DNA of 64,000 nucleotides from Thalassomonas viridans (GTDB lineage: Bacteria; Pseudomonadota; Gammaproteobacteria; Enterobacterales; Alteromonadaceae). The DNA lies in assembly GCF_000948985.2 (NCBI RefSeq), contig NZ_CP059733.1, positions 6,662,748 to 6,726,747 on the forward strand, in the 5' to 3' direction. The notes beneath the pieces are model-generated. The model was not told the origin of the DNA. It made no database searches and saw only the letters and a list, made by a program, of their open reading frames with translations. Each line of letters begins with the position of its first letter. Position 1 is the stretch's first letter. Made by a program: the position numbers and the translations under genes. Below, piece after piece: positions 17,547 through 26,528 of this stretch.

Positions 17547-17843
17547 TTAGTCCTCATGTGCCCTGTTATCGGTAGCCACGGCATTAGTCTGCTTAGGCGT
17601 GATAACCATTGTTCCCTGGTTTACCGCAATACTGATCTTTTGCCCGATGGGAAACCCGGCCAGGGTGAGCCACTTGCCCCTGAGCACAATACAGGGATCC
17701 AGCTTTACCGGGACATAATTAATGCCTATGCCACGGGTTTTCGCTGCCGTCCCGCAAATGGTTTCCTGTACGGTAAGGTGCCGATAAATAGGATATTTTA
17801 CTTTTGCCGTGCCAGGCTCTGACGTATGATGACATTTAGCCAT
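17547..17843 (-). CDS. SymE-family toxin-like protein
   Basis: 98 aa. Residues 50-85 fit the SymE toxin domain: PCIVLRGKWLTLAGFPIGQK then ISIAVNQGTMVITP, that is, the W-L-x-x-A-G-F-x-x-G core followed by a strand ending in VITP. In E. coli, SymE is an SOS-induced type I toxin with an AbrB-like fold that condenses the nucleoid or affects RNA, and is held down by the antisense RNA SymR. Here a strong ribosome site (AGGAG, 6 bases before ATG) and a very strong terminator frame the gene. About 370 bases upstream are gene-free and could hold an antisense RNA. I see no clear LexA box. Domain assignment is good; toxin function is inferred. Confidence 0.75.
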   Translation of the reverse strand: MAKCHHTSEPGTAKVKYPIYRHLTVQETICGTAAKTRGIGINYVPVKLDPCIVLRGKWLTLAGFPIGQKISIAVNQGTMVITPKQTNAVATDNRAHED

Positions 17844-18217
17844 GACGTACTCCTATGTTAGTGCGTGGTGGTTAGCAGCCTCTGGGTGGTCTGAACACTC
17901 AGGGGTTGCGCCTATGGTTGCTGCGCTTGGGCAGCGGTTAATCGATGAGAAATATTGGCGTGTGTGCTCTCCTTTCGGTGATGGATAGCACTCTTAAGCT
18001 AAGACTAAGCGGCTGTAAAAATCAACAGAAAACCGGGATATATCGAGATAAATTTTACCGGGCACAGGAAGCAAACATAGGCCCCAAAAAACAGGGATAC
18101 AGTAAGGTAAAACCGGCTCCTCCTTAACAAGTTCGGGGGGCTCGTCATATGCTATTCTTTCAGTAATCCTTATCGTCATAATAGAAAAACGATGACGTAA
18201 ACCTTGGGGAAGCAGCC
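17844..18217. other. Gene-free divergent region between symE and the 95-aa gene
   Basis: 374 bases. Next to symE the sequence is GC-richer and contains self-complementary stretches, for instance around 17880-17940, compatible with a structured leader or an antisense RNA. Next to the 95-aa gene, CGTCAT (18174-18179) and ATGACG (18192-18197) form an inverted repeat that could be an operator. Confidence 0.35.
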
Positions 18218-18505
18218 ATGAGAGAAAAGCGACGTATCCTGGCGAATAACGATATAGCGGAAATACTCCTGGGAACCCCGCGAGGCCATCTACACCTACG
18301 AGCCACCATCAAACTCCATTCGGGGGAAGAACTTATTCTGCAGGAAGCTACGGTAGCGAACCTTGTTCGGGCCTATATTGGTATTAAGACTCATCCCCAA
18401 AAGAAAGGTTGCCGGTTAGTTGGACGGGAATTGTCCGACGGAGCCAAAAAGAAAGAGTTTGCTTCCTGGCAGTTGCTTGAGAAAGAAAGCGAGTCGGAGA
18501 ACTAG
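18218..18505 (+). CDS. Small protein of unknown function, 95 aa
   Basis: Not recognised. It is basic and soluble, with no signal peptide or membrane segment. The centre (LHLRATIKLHSGEELILQEATVANLVRAY, residues about 25-55, given in part) alternates strand and helix and could form a compact alpha/beta fold. The C-terminal half is Lys/Glu-rich. ATG is preceded by GGGGAAG at good spacing, and an inverted repeat (CGTCAT...ATGACG) lies 20-45 bases upstream, so it looks like a real, regulated gene. It is divergent from the SymE-like gene, which makes a partner or regulator role worth asking about, without direct evidence. Confidence 0.6.
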   Translation: MREKRRILANNDIAEILLGTPRGHLHLRATIKLHSGEELILQEATVANLVRAYIGIKTHPQKKGCRLVGRELSDGAKKKEFASWQLLEKESESEN

Positions 18506-18934
18506 GAGTGCTATTTCAGCACACATAATTACATCCAGAATTAACGAAGAAAGATATACTTGAGCTATATATACTCTTAATAAAAGCGATTTATGCCAAA
18601 ACCAAGAATAACCTTGTTTAGTTTGCTGACTCGTTGAAGCCATTTTTTAATAGATGAGCTACAGATGGCGATTGAATCCATTTAAACAGTCACCTCTATT
18701 AGAGCAAACAGGGACATCCAAAAATCCACCAGCACATTATAGAAATAGACGGTATTTGCTAACTTAACACTACAAACATAATGTTAATTTTATTTGCTAC
18801 ATCTTGCACTTAGAACAATATAAACTTAGCGAACACCTTTATACTATAAACCCAACAGATGAATTCAATACACTCTTTATGACCCACTAAAGTTAGCTAT
18901 AGTTTACCTATATTTCCCCAAAAGATTTCAAACG
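18506..18934. other. AT-rich gene-free region before hipB
   Basis: About 430 bases with strongly lowered GC. Half-sites resembling the palindrome at 18935-18964 occur near 18902-18915 (AGTTTACCTATATT). No coding potential seen. Confidence 0.35.
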
Positions 18935-18964
18935 AATATAAGTAAATTATAATTTACTTATATT
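18935..18964. promoter_or_regulatory. Perfect 30-bp palindrome, probable HipB operator
   Basis: Half-site AATATAAGTAAATTA followed by its exact complement. A degraded copy lies at 19037-19062 (AGTAAACTAAAATTAACTTATAT), immediately before the proposed hipB start. HipB-type antitoxins bind palindromes upstream of their own operon, so two related sites flanking the promoter zone fit autoregulation. Confidence 0.65.
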
Positions 18965-18986
18965 GATTCAACAGAGAGAACCAATG

Positions 18987-19012
18987 CAAAAGTCAATTAT
19001 TGTTGACTTTTG
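18987..19012. repeat. Inverted repeat in the hipB leader
   Basis: CAAAAGTCAA and TTGACTTTTG, 10-bp perfect arms around a 6-base centre. It lies between the two operator-like palindromes. It could be another protein-binding site or an RNA hairpin in the 5' leader. Confidence 0.6.
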
Positions 19013-19061
19013 TATATCATACATCTACTTTGAACTTAAAAGTAAACTAAAATTAACTTAT

Positions 19062-19388
19062 ATGAGTAAGGAATCAGTAAAGCAAACATTAGGTAGAGTA
19101 GTCAAAAGCACTGACATGCCAGATTTAACTAAAGGCTTTTCACCTAAACAATTAGCTGAAGCTATTACTGCAAAGCGAACAGGTATGAAGCTCAAGCTTG
19201 TTGATGTATCTAAAGCACTTTCTATCTCAAAACCTACCTTAATCAAGATTGAAAAAGGTGATACTAGCGTTAAACTCATCAACATACTCAAAGTAATGGA
19301 GTACCTTGGTTTATCATTTAGCCTTTTATCTGATGATGTAACACAGAATACCAACACGACAGGATTAAGTGATGACGAATGGTATTAA
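19062..19388 (+). CDS. hipB: HipB-like antitoxin, XRE-family DNA-binding protein
   Basis: 108 aa from the ATG at 19062. Residues 45-100 form an XRE-type helix-turn-helix: LKLVDVSKALSISKPTLIKI followed by EKGDTSVKLINILKVMEYLG. The C-terminus ends in DDEWY, the flexible tail typical of HipB. Longer forms from 18984 (weak AGAGAGA ribosome site) or a TTG at 18963 are open, but they would translate straight through the palindromic region, so 19062 is preferred. HipB neutralises HipA and represses the operon. The stop overlaps the hipA start by a few codons, indicating coupled translation. Confidence 0.82.
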   Translation: MSKESVKQTLGRVVKSTDMPDLTKGFSPKQLAEAITAKRTGMKLKLVDVSKALSISKPTLIKIEKGDTSVKLINILKVMEYLGLSFSLLSDDVTQNTNTTGLSDDEWY

Positions 19389-20775
19389 TACAAACAACTT
19401 ATGTGTATTTATTGGTCATCACAGGAAAATTGCTACGATCAGCATCCCTGTAGGCTCAGAGACAGATATTTCTCTCATTTACGAGCCATCATGGGTGAAT
19501 GAAGGTTTTGCCATTTCACCTCATCTCCCATTGGATGGTAATTTTGATCATCGAGCAGTTCGAAACTACTTACAAAACTTACTCCCTGAAGGCAAAGGGT
19601 TGGAAGAGCTCACCAGTAATACAACTATCTCTAAAAATAATACCTTTGGTTTGATCAAAGTAATTGGCGAAGAAACCTCTGGCGCACTCTCTTTCAGAGG
19701 AGAAAATAACGCTTCTAATGAAACGGCGTTTCGAGAAGTAACAGAAGGCGAATTAAATGCAAGACTTACTCGTTTTAAAGCCTTAGGAGAATCCATTACC
19801 TATTGGGATGGCCGCACTCGGCTTTCGGTTGCAGGTGTTCAAGATAAACTTAATTTACTTGAAATGAACAATCAACTAGGGTTTGGCGAGGGTGAGCTAT
19901 GTTCAAACAAAATCTTTAAATTCGAGTCAGGAAAAGCACCTTTTATTGCAGTGAACGAACTATTTACTATGCTACTCGCTAGTGAGGCAGGTATTCAAGT
20001 TCCTCATGTTGAGGTACGCACATATGGTGGCGTGAGAACCTTTGTGATTAACCGTTTCGATAGACGTGTTATATCTAACAAACGCGTATTACGCCGCCAT
20101 ATTATAGATGGCTGCCAGGCGACTAACCTTCCTCCGTCCTATAAATATGAGCGTCAACATGGTGATGAGGGTGACGGCATATATATACGAGATGGTGTTT
20201 CATTTCCAAAACTGTTTGCAATTGAAACGGCTAACCCTGATTCGTATAAAGCCCAACTCATTCGTTGGATGACATTCAACATTTTGGTCCGCAACTATGA
20301 TGCACACGGCAAAAACATCAGCTTTTTTGTTGGTAAGCAAGGCTTGGAACTAACGCCTTTTTATGACCTGGTGAATATAGAAGCCATCATTAGAGAAATA
20401 CAAAGCCGACAAGCCAACGCCTCTGGTGGCAGGGGAAGTAGTACTTCACAATACTATGCGATGTCTATTGGAGAATATACAACACCAAGTGCGGGAAATT
20501 TTAGCAATCCAATTACAGCCTATATGCTGGCTGACTTTGCTGATGAATTTGGCATATCGCTACCTCGTATGCAATTACTCATGAGTCAAATGATCAAATC
20601 GGTAGTCAGTGCAGTAGATACAGCGAAAAAAAAAGCATTTAGCCAAGGTTTATCTGACGAAGAGATTAACCATATTAATTTGTGTATTGTTATTATTAAT
20701 GAAGCTGTCGAGGATTTAAGTGTGGAGGTTGAACAGTTACCAACTATGAAAGAGTTTTTGAATAAAGGAGCTTAA
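19372..20775 (+). CDS. hipA: HipA-like serine/threonine kinase toxin
   Basis: 467 aa from ATG 19372, with AGGA 7 bases upstream; a GTG at 19369 is also possible. The HipA N-terminal domain (about 10-110) contains LPLDGNFDHRAVRNYLQNLLPEG. The kinase-like domain follows: the ATP-loop region with SVAGVQDKL, the catalytic loop NYDAHGKNISF (Asp and Asn of the active site) and the metal-binding FYDLVN near residue 330. E. coli HipA phosphorylates glutamyl-tRNA synthetase and causes growth arrest and persistence; relatives hit other targets. All catalytic residues I can check are present, so it looks active. It overlaps hipB by 17 bases. AT-rich composition compared with flanking genes suggests horizontal acquisition. 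Confidence 0.88.
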   Translation: MTNGINTNNLCVFIGHHRKIATISIPVGSETDISLIYEPSWVNEGFAISPHLPLDGNFDHRAVRNYLQNLLPEGKGLEELTSNTTISKNNTFGLIKVIGEETSGALSFRGENNASNETAFREVTEGELNARLTRFKALGESITYWDGRTRLSVAGVQDKLNLLEMNNQLGFGEGELCSNKIFKFESGKAPFIAVNELFTMLLASEAGIQVPHVEVRTYGGVRTFVINRFDRRVISNKRVLRRHIIDGCQATNLPPSYKYERQHGDEGDGIYIRDGVSFPKLFAIETANPDSYKAQLIRWMTFNILVRNYDAHGKNISFFVGKQGLELTPFYDLVNIEAIIREIQSRQANASGGRGSSTSQYYAMSIGEYTTPSAGNFSNPITAYMLADFADEFGISLPRMQLLMSQMIKSVVSAVDTAKKKAFSQGLSDEEINHINLCIVIINEAVEDLSVEVEQLPTMKEFLNKGA

Positions 20776-21008
20776 CTCCATTTTATTTAGACACACCTTG
20801 CCTATCAACTTGATAATCTTCAATAAAAACTGAATACCTACAAATGACGATAAAGCTCAAAATCAAATTTTAATTTGATATCAAACATTTAACCTAACAA
20901 ACACACAATGTAACACTTCTGTAACCTTTGTGTTTCCATTGCGTGTATGTTTTGTTTTTATTTAATGCTACATTCACCTGCCTCACGAGCGTTTTTTTGT
21001 AATGGACT
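20776..21008. other. Intergenic region between hipA and the hybrid regulator
   Basis: AT-rich, no gene. Positions 20792-20809 are identical over 18 bases to a 23S rRNA gene stretch (7627-7644), which may be chance or a recombination scar. Confidence 0.35.
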
Positions 21009-24000
21009 ATGCGTAAACCAGACAGGATATCCCTTTATTTGTTAAAAATCTTAGTGGGCATTTTGAGCTGTTTTTCTGTTATTTATGGCGCTCATGGCAG
21101 TGATGCTGCGGCAACCCCTTCTTACCTTCCGGCAAATGAACAACAAAGTTATTTTGAAAATTACTCTATGGAGCAAGGACTTGTTCAAAATAGTATTTTA
21201 GCCATTTACAAGGATAATATCGGCTTTATGTGGTTTGCGACTCATGAGGGTCTAAGCCGTTTTGACGGCAGTAGTTTTGTTACCTTTCAGCATCAAACCG
21301 ACAATAAAAATTCCCTGTCAAATAACAATATCAGGGCGCTTACCGGCACAAAAGAAGGCCAGCTATGGATCGGGACATATGGGGGCGGTTTAAATCTGCT
21401 CGATCAAAAGACCAACCAATTCTCACATTTTACCTTTGATAAAAATAACCCCGATAGCCTAAGTGATAACAGGGTCAATGCCTTATTTATTGATAGTCAG
21501 CAACGCCTGTGGATAGGTACATCGAATGGTGGTTTGAACTTATTAGTTGATACCGATGAAGGCATAAAGTTTAAACGTTATCGTGCCGCCGATCACCCGG
21601 GTTTGTTGACGGATAGCATTTGGAGTATTGCCGAAGACAATGCAGGCCGAATCTGGATAGGCACAGATGGCGGCGGCTTGAGTATTCTTACTCCCGAATC
21701 AGGTAGTTTTTTGAACCTTAGCAATAATGCTGAAGACCCGTTTAGTTTAAGCAGTAATAGTGTCAAAACTATTTTTAAAGACCATTCAGGTGTTATGTGG
21801 TTAGGCACCCATGAAGGGGGTCTTAACCGCTACAATAGCCAGCGCAATAATTTTAGCCATTATCGCCTTCTACCCGGGGATAAACATCCAGAAAAAAGCC
21901 GTGCCGTGAATAACTCATTAAATAACGACAACGTACAGGTTATTTATGAAGATAAACAACAACGGTTATGGGTGGGAACAGATGCTGGCTTAAATATCTT
22001 CAGCCCTGACCGGCAAGTGATCAAAAGCATTAAAAGCGCGAGCAACAGAGCCGGCAGTTTAAGTCATGACCGTATCAGTGCGATATATCAAGATGAAGAA
22101 GCAATTCTCTGGATAGGGACTATTGCCGGGCTTGATAAATTAAAAAGCGATCAACTGAAGTTTCATCACATTAAGTTAAGTAAAAATCCTTTAGACGATG
22201 AAAAGGTGATTACCCGCTTTGCAGAACAGGCCGACGGCTCATTTATTGTGGCGACCCATGGCGCCGGTTTAAGTATTTATAACGACAAAACCAACCCAAC
22301 TAAGCCATTTCCACAAAACAAACACTTAAGCGATCCCAGAATTATTTCACTACTGATAGACCATGATGACAATATATGGATAGGCACCCGAAGCGCAGGG
22401 CTTAATGTTTACAATAAACAAAACGATGAGATGAGCTATTACCTCCATCAGGCTGGAAATCCTGATTCCCTGCTGACTGATAATATTTACGATCTCTTTG
22501 AAGATAATGAGCATAATATCTGGATCGCAAGTTATAAAGGAGGGTTAAGTAAATTAAGCCCAGATAGAAAAACTTTCAAACATTACCAGGCAGCCTCCGG
22601 CGATAACGCTGGACTATGCAGTGATCGTATCTTAGACATTTACCAGGACAGTCTGGGGCTATTATGGCTGGCAAGCGAAAACGGCCTAATGAAGCTGGAT
22701 CCAAAAACAGACAAAATTAATTGTTTTCAGCATGATGAAAACATTAAAAAAAGCCTCTCAAGTAATACGATAATGGCTATTTTTGAAAATTCTCAAGGCG
22801 ACTTTTTACTTGGCACTTTAGGCGGCGGCCTTAATATTTGGCAAAAAAAACACCGCCTCAACAATATCAATCACTTTAGTGCGATTACCGTTTCAGATGG
22901 CTTGCTCAGCAACAGTATTCTCGGTATTCAGGAAGATGAAGAAAACAACCTGTGGCTAAGCAGTAAAAAAGGGCTAACCAGGCTGAAACAAGACAACCTT
23001 ATCTTTGATCACTTTACACCAAATGATGGCCTGCAAAGTTATGATTACTTTTTTAGCTCTACACTAAAAAGCAGCCAGGGAAAACTGATCTTTGGCGGTA
23101 AGAATGGCTTTAACATTTTTACACCCGAGGCAATAACAACAAATAATAAAACCGCAAAAGTCGTGCTGACCAATATACTGAAACTGCACCAGCCATTAGC
23201 AAGCTTTAAGCCTTACGAACAAATGCGCAGTGTTGATTTCAATTACGACGATCACTTGATTGCTTTTGATTTTATTGGCTTAAACTACAGCTCGCAAAAA
23301 AATATTCGGTATAAATATAAATTAGTTGGCTTTGATAATGAGTGGGTTGAGTCGGGCAGTCACCATCGTGCAACTTATACAAACCTTCCTCCCGGCGAGT
23401 ATGTATTTAAAGTAAAGTCAGCAAATGGTAATGGCGTGTGGAGTCCTGCCTATATTAACTTAGCCGTTAATGTGAATGCAGCATTATGGCAAACCTGGTG
23501 GGCTTATACTTTGTATGCTTTATTGTTCATTGCGCTGGTATCGACATTAATCTTTCTCAGCTACCAAAGAAAGATAGCAGAAAAGGAAAAACAAGCCGCT
23601 TTATCTGTCGCATCAGCTAAAGAGAAGTTTTTCGCCAATATTACACATGAATTTCGTACACCGTTGACATTAATACTCGCACCGGGCACGGCCATTGAGC
23701 AGCAAACACATGAAGAACATACCAGGAAGAATATTGCGCTGATCAACCGAAATGCGCAACGCTTATTAACTATGGTGGAGCAAATATTAGCGCTTGCCCG
23801 CCTGGAGAGCGGACATACAGAAAGCAGGCATTTGCAGAATATCACCCAAGTGGTGGAGTTTTTAGCACATTCCTTCCAGCCGTATTTTAAGCAACAACAA
23901 ATAGAATTAGTCGTTAATAACAATATTCCAGACTCATTACACCTTGCCATGATGCCAGATGCTCTCGCCAAGGTATTAACCAATTTATTATCTAATGCCC

Positions 24001-25310
24001 TGAAATTTAGCTCCGCCGGTGGCAAAGTTACCTTAAGCATCTACAGCGATAAGGTAACGAGTGTTGTTTTTAAAGTTGCTGATCTCGGCTGTGGTATAGC
24101 CGAAACAGACTTAAGCTCTGTTTTTGACCGTTTCACCCGGATAGAAGATAGTGAGAGAGCAGTACCCGGGGTCGGCATTGGCTTGGCACTGGTAAAAGAG
24201 ATTGTCGACAGCCATAACGGCAAAATCCAGGTAAGCAGCCTGCTCGGGGTCGGCAGCACTTTTACCGTTAAACTTCCTTTAGCCAACCAGCCAGCTGATG
24301 ACGAGAAAGATTCAAAGCCAAGACCTGTACAGCCTTTAACAGCTGATACCAGCTCACTGGAAGAAAATACCACATACGACATTAAAGAATTGCACTTAGA
24401 TCTGCAAGATAGCAAGCCCTTTAGCGAACTAACCGTCAGGCCAGAAGAAGACAAAAAGACGAGCATTCTGATCATTGAAGACAATATGGATATGCAAAAT
24501 TATCTGCTCAGTATTCTCCAGGATGACTATCAATGCCATACCGCAAATGACGGCCAACAAGGAATTTTTAAAGCACAGCACCTGATCCCCGATCTGATTA
24601 TCAGTGACCTGATGATGCCTAATAAAGATGGTTTTGAAGTTATCAATCACTTAAAAGGTCATCTCACGACAAGCCATATCCCGATTATTTTATTAACGGC
24701 TAACGGCAACAGCGCCAATCGCAATAAAGCCTGGCAAGCAAACGCAGACGAGTACTTAACCAAACCTTTCGACAGTACAGCCTTGCTATTGCGCATAAAA
24801 AATTTATTGGCCATAAGAAAACAGCTACAGGCCTGTTTTAAGCAACAACAGAAAAGTCTTCAGGTTATAGATGTTCATCAGGATGGAAGTGATATAGCCA
24901 TCAACGAATGTTCAGCCTTGAATGAGAGCGATATGCCAATGGCAGAAGAAAACAAAAGTAGCTGGCTTGCTTCGGAGCAACTTTTTATTGATCGCTACCA
25001 GAAAATAATTACCGAGAATATTGCCGACCCTCGGTTAAAAGTTGTGACTATCGCCCAGGCATTACATATGACTGAACGGCAACTCACCCGAAAATTAAAA
25101 GTATTGCTCAATGTAACACCGGCGGATCATTTACGTAATTATCGTCTAGATCAGGCTATGAGCCTACTCAAACAAGGAAAGTCTGTCACTGAAATTACCA
25201 CTGCCACCGGCTTTTCATCTAACAGTAATTTCGGGCGTGCATTTAAAGCTAAATTTGGTGTTTCGCCAACCCATTACCTGAAAGAAGTTTCATCAAAAGG
25301 TACCGCTTAA
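21009..25310 (+). CDS. Hybrid two-component sensor/regulator (HTCS) with AraC output
   Basis: 1433 aa with a full one-protein signalling chain. N-terminal signal/anchor (LLKILVGILSCFSVIYGAHG), then a periplasmic beta-propeller pair of about 14 Reg_prop repeats (cores such as LWIGTYGGGLN and IWIGTDGGGLS) to about residue 730. Next come a Y_Y_Y domain (FVFKVKSANGNGVWSP-like end), a membrane helix near 830-850, and HisKA with His880 in THEFRTP. The HATPase has NLLSNALKFSS, DLGCGI and VGIGLALVKEI. The receiver has Asp1200 (ISDLMMPNKDG) and the switch Lys in KPF. A C-terminal AraC helix-turn-helix (about 1330-1430) ends in NFGRAFKAKFGVSPTHY. In other bacteria these sense oligosaccharides and switch on polysaccharide-use genes; no such genes are adjacent here. 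Confidence 0.95.
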   Translation: MRKPDRISLYLLKILVGILSCFSVIYGAHGSDAAATPSYLPANEQQSYFENYSMEQGLVQNSILAIYKDNIGFMWFATHEGLSRFDGSSFVTFQHQTDNKNSLSNNNIRALTGTKEGQLWIGTYGGGLNLLDQKTNQFSHFTFDKNNPDSLSDNRVNALFIDSQQRLWIGTSNGGLNLLVDTDEGIKFKRYRAADHPGLLTDSIWSIAEDNAGRIWIGTDGGGLSILTPESGSFLNLSNNAEDPFSLSSNSVKTIFKDHSGVMWLGTHEGGLNRYNSQRNNFSHYRLLPGDKHPEKSRAVNNSLNNDNVQVIYEDKQQRLWVGTDAGLNIFSPDRQVIKSIKSASNRAGSLSHDRISAIYQDEEAILWIGTIAGLDKLKSDQLKFHHIKLSKNPLDDEKVITRFAEQADGSFIVATHGAGLSIYNDKTNPTKPFPQNKHLSDPRIISLLIDHDDNIWIGTRSAGLNVYNKQNDEMSYYLHQAGNPDSLLTDNIYDLFEDNEHNIWIASYKGGLSKLSPDRKTFKHYQAASGDNAGLCSDRILDIYQDSLGLLWLASENGLMKLDPKTDKINCFQHDENIKKSLSSNTIMAIFENSQGDFLLGTLGGGLNIWQKKHRLNNINHFSAITVSDGLLSNSILGIQEDEENNLWLSSKKGLTRLKQDNLIFDHFTPNDGLQSYDYFFSSTLKSSQGKLIFGGKNGFNIFTPEAITTNNKTAKVVLTNILKLHQPLASFKPYEQMRSVDFNYDDHLIAFDFIGLNYSSQKNIRYKYKLVGFDNEWVESGSHHRATYTNLPPGEYVFKVKSANGNGVWSPAYINLAVNVNAALWQTWWAYTLYALLFIALVSTLIFLSYQRKIAEKEKQAALSVASAKEKFFANITHEFRTPLTLILAPGTAIEQQTHEEHTRKNIALINRNAQRLLTMVEQILALARLESGHTESRHLQNITQVVEFLAHSFQPYFKQQQIELVVNNNIPDSLHLAMMPDALAKVLTNLLSNALKFSSAGGKVTLSIYSDKVTSVVFKVADLGCGIAETDLSSVFDRFTRIEDSERAVPGVGIGLALVKEIVDSHNGKIQVSSLLGVGSTFTVKLPLANQPADDEKDSKPRPVQPLTADTSSLEENTTYDIKELHLDLQDSKPFSELTVRPEEDKKTSILIIEDNMDMQNYLLSILQDDYQCHTANDGQQGIFKAQHLIPDLIISDLMMPNKDGFEVINHLKGHLTTSHIPIILLTANGNSANRNKAWQANADEYLTKPFDSTALLLRIKNLLAIRKQLQACFKQQQKSLQVIDVHQDGSDIAINECSALNESDMPMAEENKSSWLASEQLFIDRYQKIITENIADPRLKVVTIAQALHMTERQLTRKLKVLLNVTPADHLRNYRLDQAMSLLKQGKSVTEITTATGFSSNSNFGRAFKAKFGVSPTHYLKEVSSKGTA

Positions 25311-25471
25311 GACCAATTTTATTAAATATCTAACCATCTTCGGATGGCCTAAATCTCCAAGACCTGCGTTGTTTTCAATCCCAATAGCCTGCTATTGCTC
25401 AATTAAACGCCTTGTTCTTTAAAATTTATCCTCACCGAACTTTGGTCATCTACTTAATGCGATTAGTATAA
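25308..25471. mobile_element. Probable MITE related to IS630/Tc1-type elements
   Basis: About 160 bases with no coding potential starting at the stop codon of the hybrid regulator. The right end TTAATGCGATTAGTATAA resembles the terminal repeat of the IS630 element at 26893 (TTATGCCGATTGGTAT). The left end TTAAGACCAATTTTATTAA is a looser match in inverted orientation. A hairpin CCATC-TTCG-GATGG lies near the left end. Terminal repeats are imperfect, so this is a degenerate copy at best. Confidence 0.45.
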
Positions 25472-25921
25472 GACAGAATCAAGCCAAGCTCAGTATTCCA
25501 GTCTTGGTAAAAATTCGACTGCTCCCCATTGAACGCATACGTGATCATAAAAATCACTCCCCCTTTTATGCCTCTAATTTAATGATGTAAAGCAGCTGAG
25601 GAATTACGCTATTCAATTTCCTACAAAAGCTATTCATTATGCGACATTGCGCTGAATGCCTATTGAACACTGGGCTGGTGTTACATAAGTTACTAAACGT
25701 ATTCGTGCTCTGATATGAATTTGTCTGAGTAAACATTAATGACCATTCGGTACTAACCAGAAGTAAATGAATGGTTTTAAACCAGTATCACAGACAAGAT
25801 AAAAATAGAGATCCCATAGTGAAATTTGACTTTTAGGGAAGCTATTAAATACCGGAGAACATCAGAGCTTAGAGTATATGTAAATCAATGCATTTTTTAA
25901 GATATATAAAAGGAAGTAAAA
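25472..25921. other. Gene-free region upstream of the small secreted protein
   Basis: About 450 AT-rich bases. The last bases carry the strong ribosome site GGAAG before the ATG at 25922. I see no gene and no definite promoter. Confidence 0.3.
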
Positions 25922-26428
25922 ATGTTTAATAAATTAATATTACCAGCCCTGGTATCAGCCACTATTTTAAGTTCCGCAGTTGAAGCCAGACCGCTTTGTG
26001 GCTTTTGGAAAACTACGACTGTGTATGACTATGAGCAAGTAGAAACAGAAACTGATTACACTACATGCTCCTATTCTGGTTCATATAATATTTGGGGTAT
26101 ACCTGTCAGTGCGAATGCTGGCAGTCATGAATGGTTCTGGGTTACAAAATCTTCATATGCTCAAAAATCCGGTCATGTCTCTTGTGACGCAAGCGTTCCA
26201 CTTCATATAAATGACTATCAAACCAGATACGAAAATGGCGAGTTCCATACATACTTGCTTAGCCAGTATGTGAATCTTCCTTTAACATCTCAACAACACA
26301 AAACCGATGTTCAGGTAACCAATGTCAGAATAGAAGGTAGTGGCAGAGAAGTACAAGTATGGTTCCCCGGCACTAACGATGGCGAGCCAGAATGTGGACC
26401 TGGTGGCGGACCTGGCGGTGAATTCTAA
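25922..26428 (+). CDS. Small secreted protein of unknown function with four cysteines
   Basis: 168 aa. Clear signal peptide with likely cleavage after VEA (residue about 22). The mature part is rich in Tyr, Thr and Ser with alternating patterns (VYDYEQVETETDYTTCSYSG), suggesting a small beta protein. Four Cys (in RPLCGFW, YTTCSYS, HVSCDAS, EPECGPG) could form two disulfides. The tail is Gly/Pro-rich (PGGGPGGEF). Good ribosome site (AAGGAAG). It stands alone, downstream of the hybrid regulator, so it is a candidate target of that regulator, unproven. A 14-bp hairpin follows at 26487-26528. I recognise no family. Confidence 0.7.
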   Translation: MFNKLILPALVSATILSSAVEARPLCGFWKTTTVYDYEQVETETDYTTCSYSGSYNIWGIPVSANAGSHEWFWVTKSSYAQKSGHVSCDASVPLHINDYQTRYENGEFHTYLLSQYVNLPLTSQQHKTDVQVTNVRIEGSGREVQVWFPGTNDGEPECGPGGGPGGEF

Positions 26429-26486
26429 GCTCTAAGAAGTCATAGCTAAGCCTGTTAAGGGCTGCATAGCTAATATAGTTCAAAAA

Positions 26487-26528
26487 CATGTGTTATTTCA
26501 CTGATATGTATAAATGAAATAACACATG
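26487..26528. repeat. Perfect 14-bp inverted repeat
   Basis: Arms CATGTGTTATTTCA (26487-26500) and TGAAATAACACATG (26515-26528) with a 14-base loop. No T-run follows on either strand, so a classical terminator is unlikely; it may stabilise the 3' end of the upstream mRNA. Confidence 0.65.
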
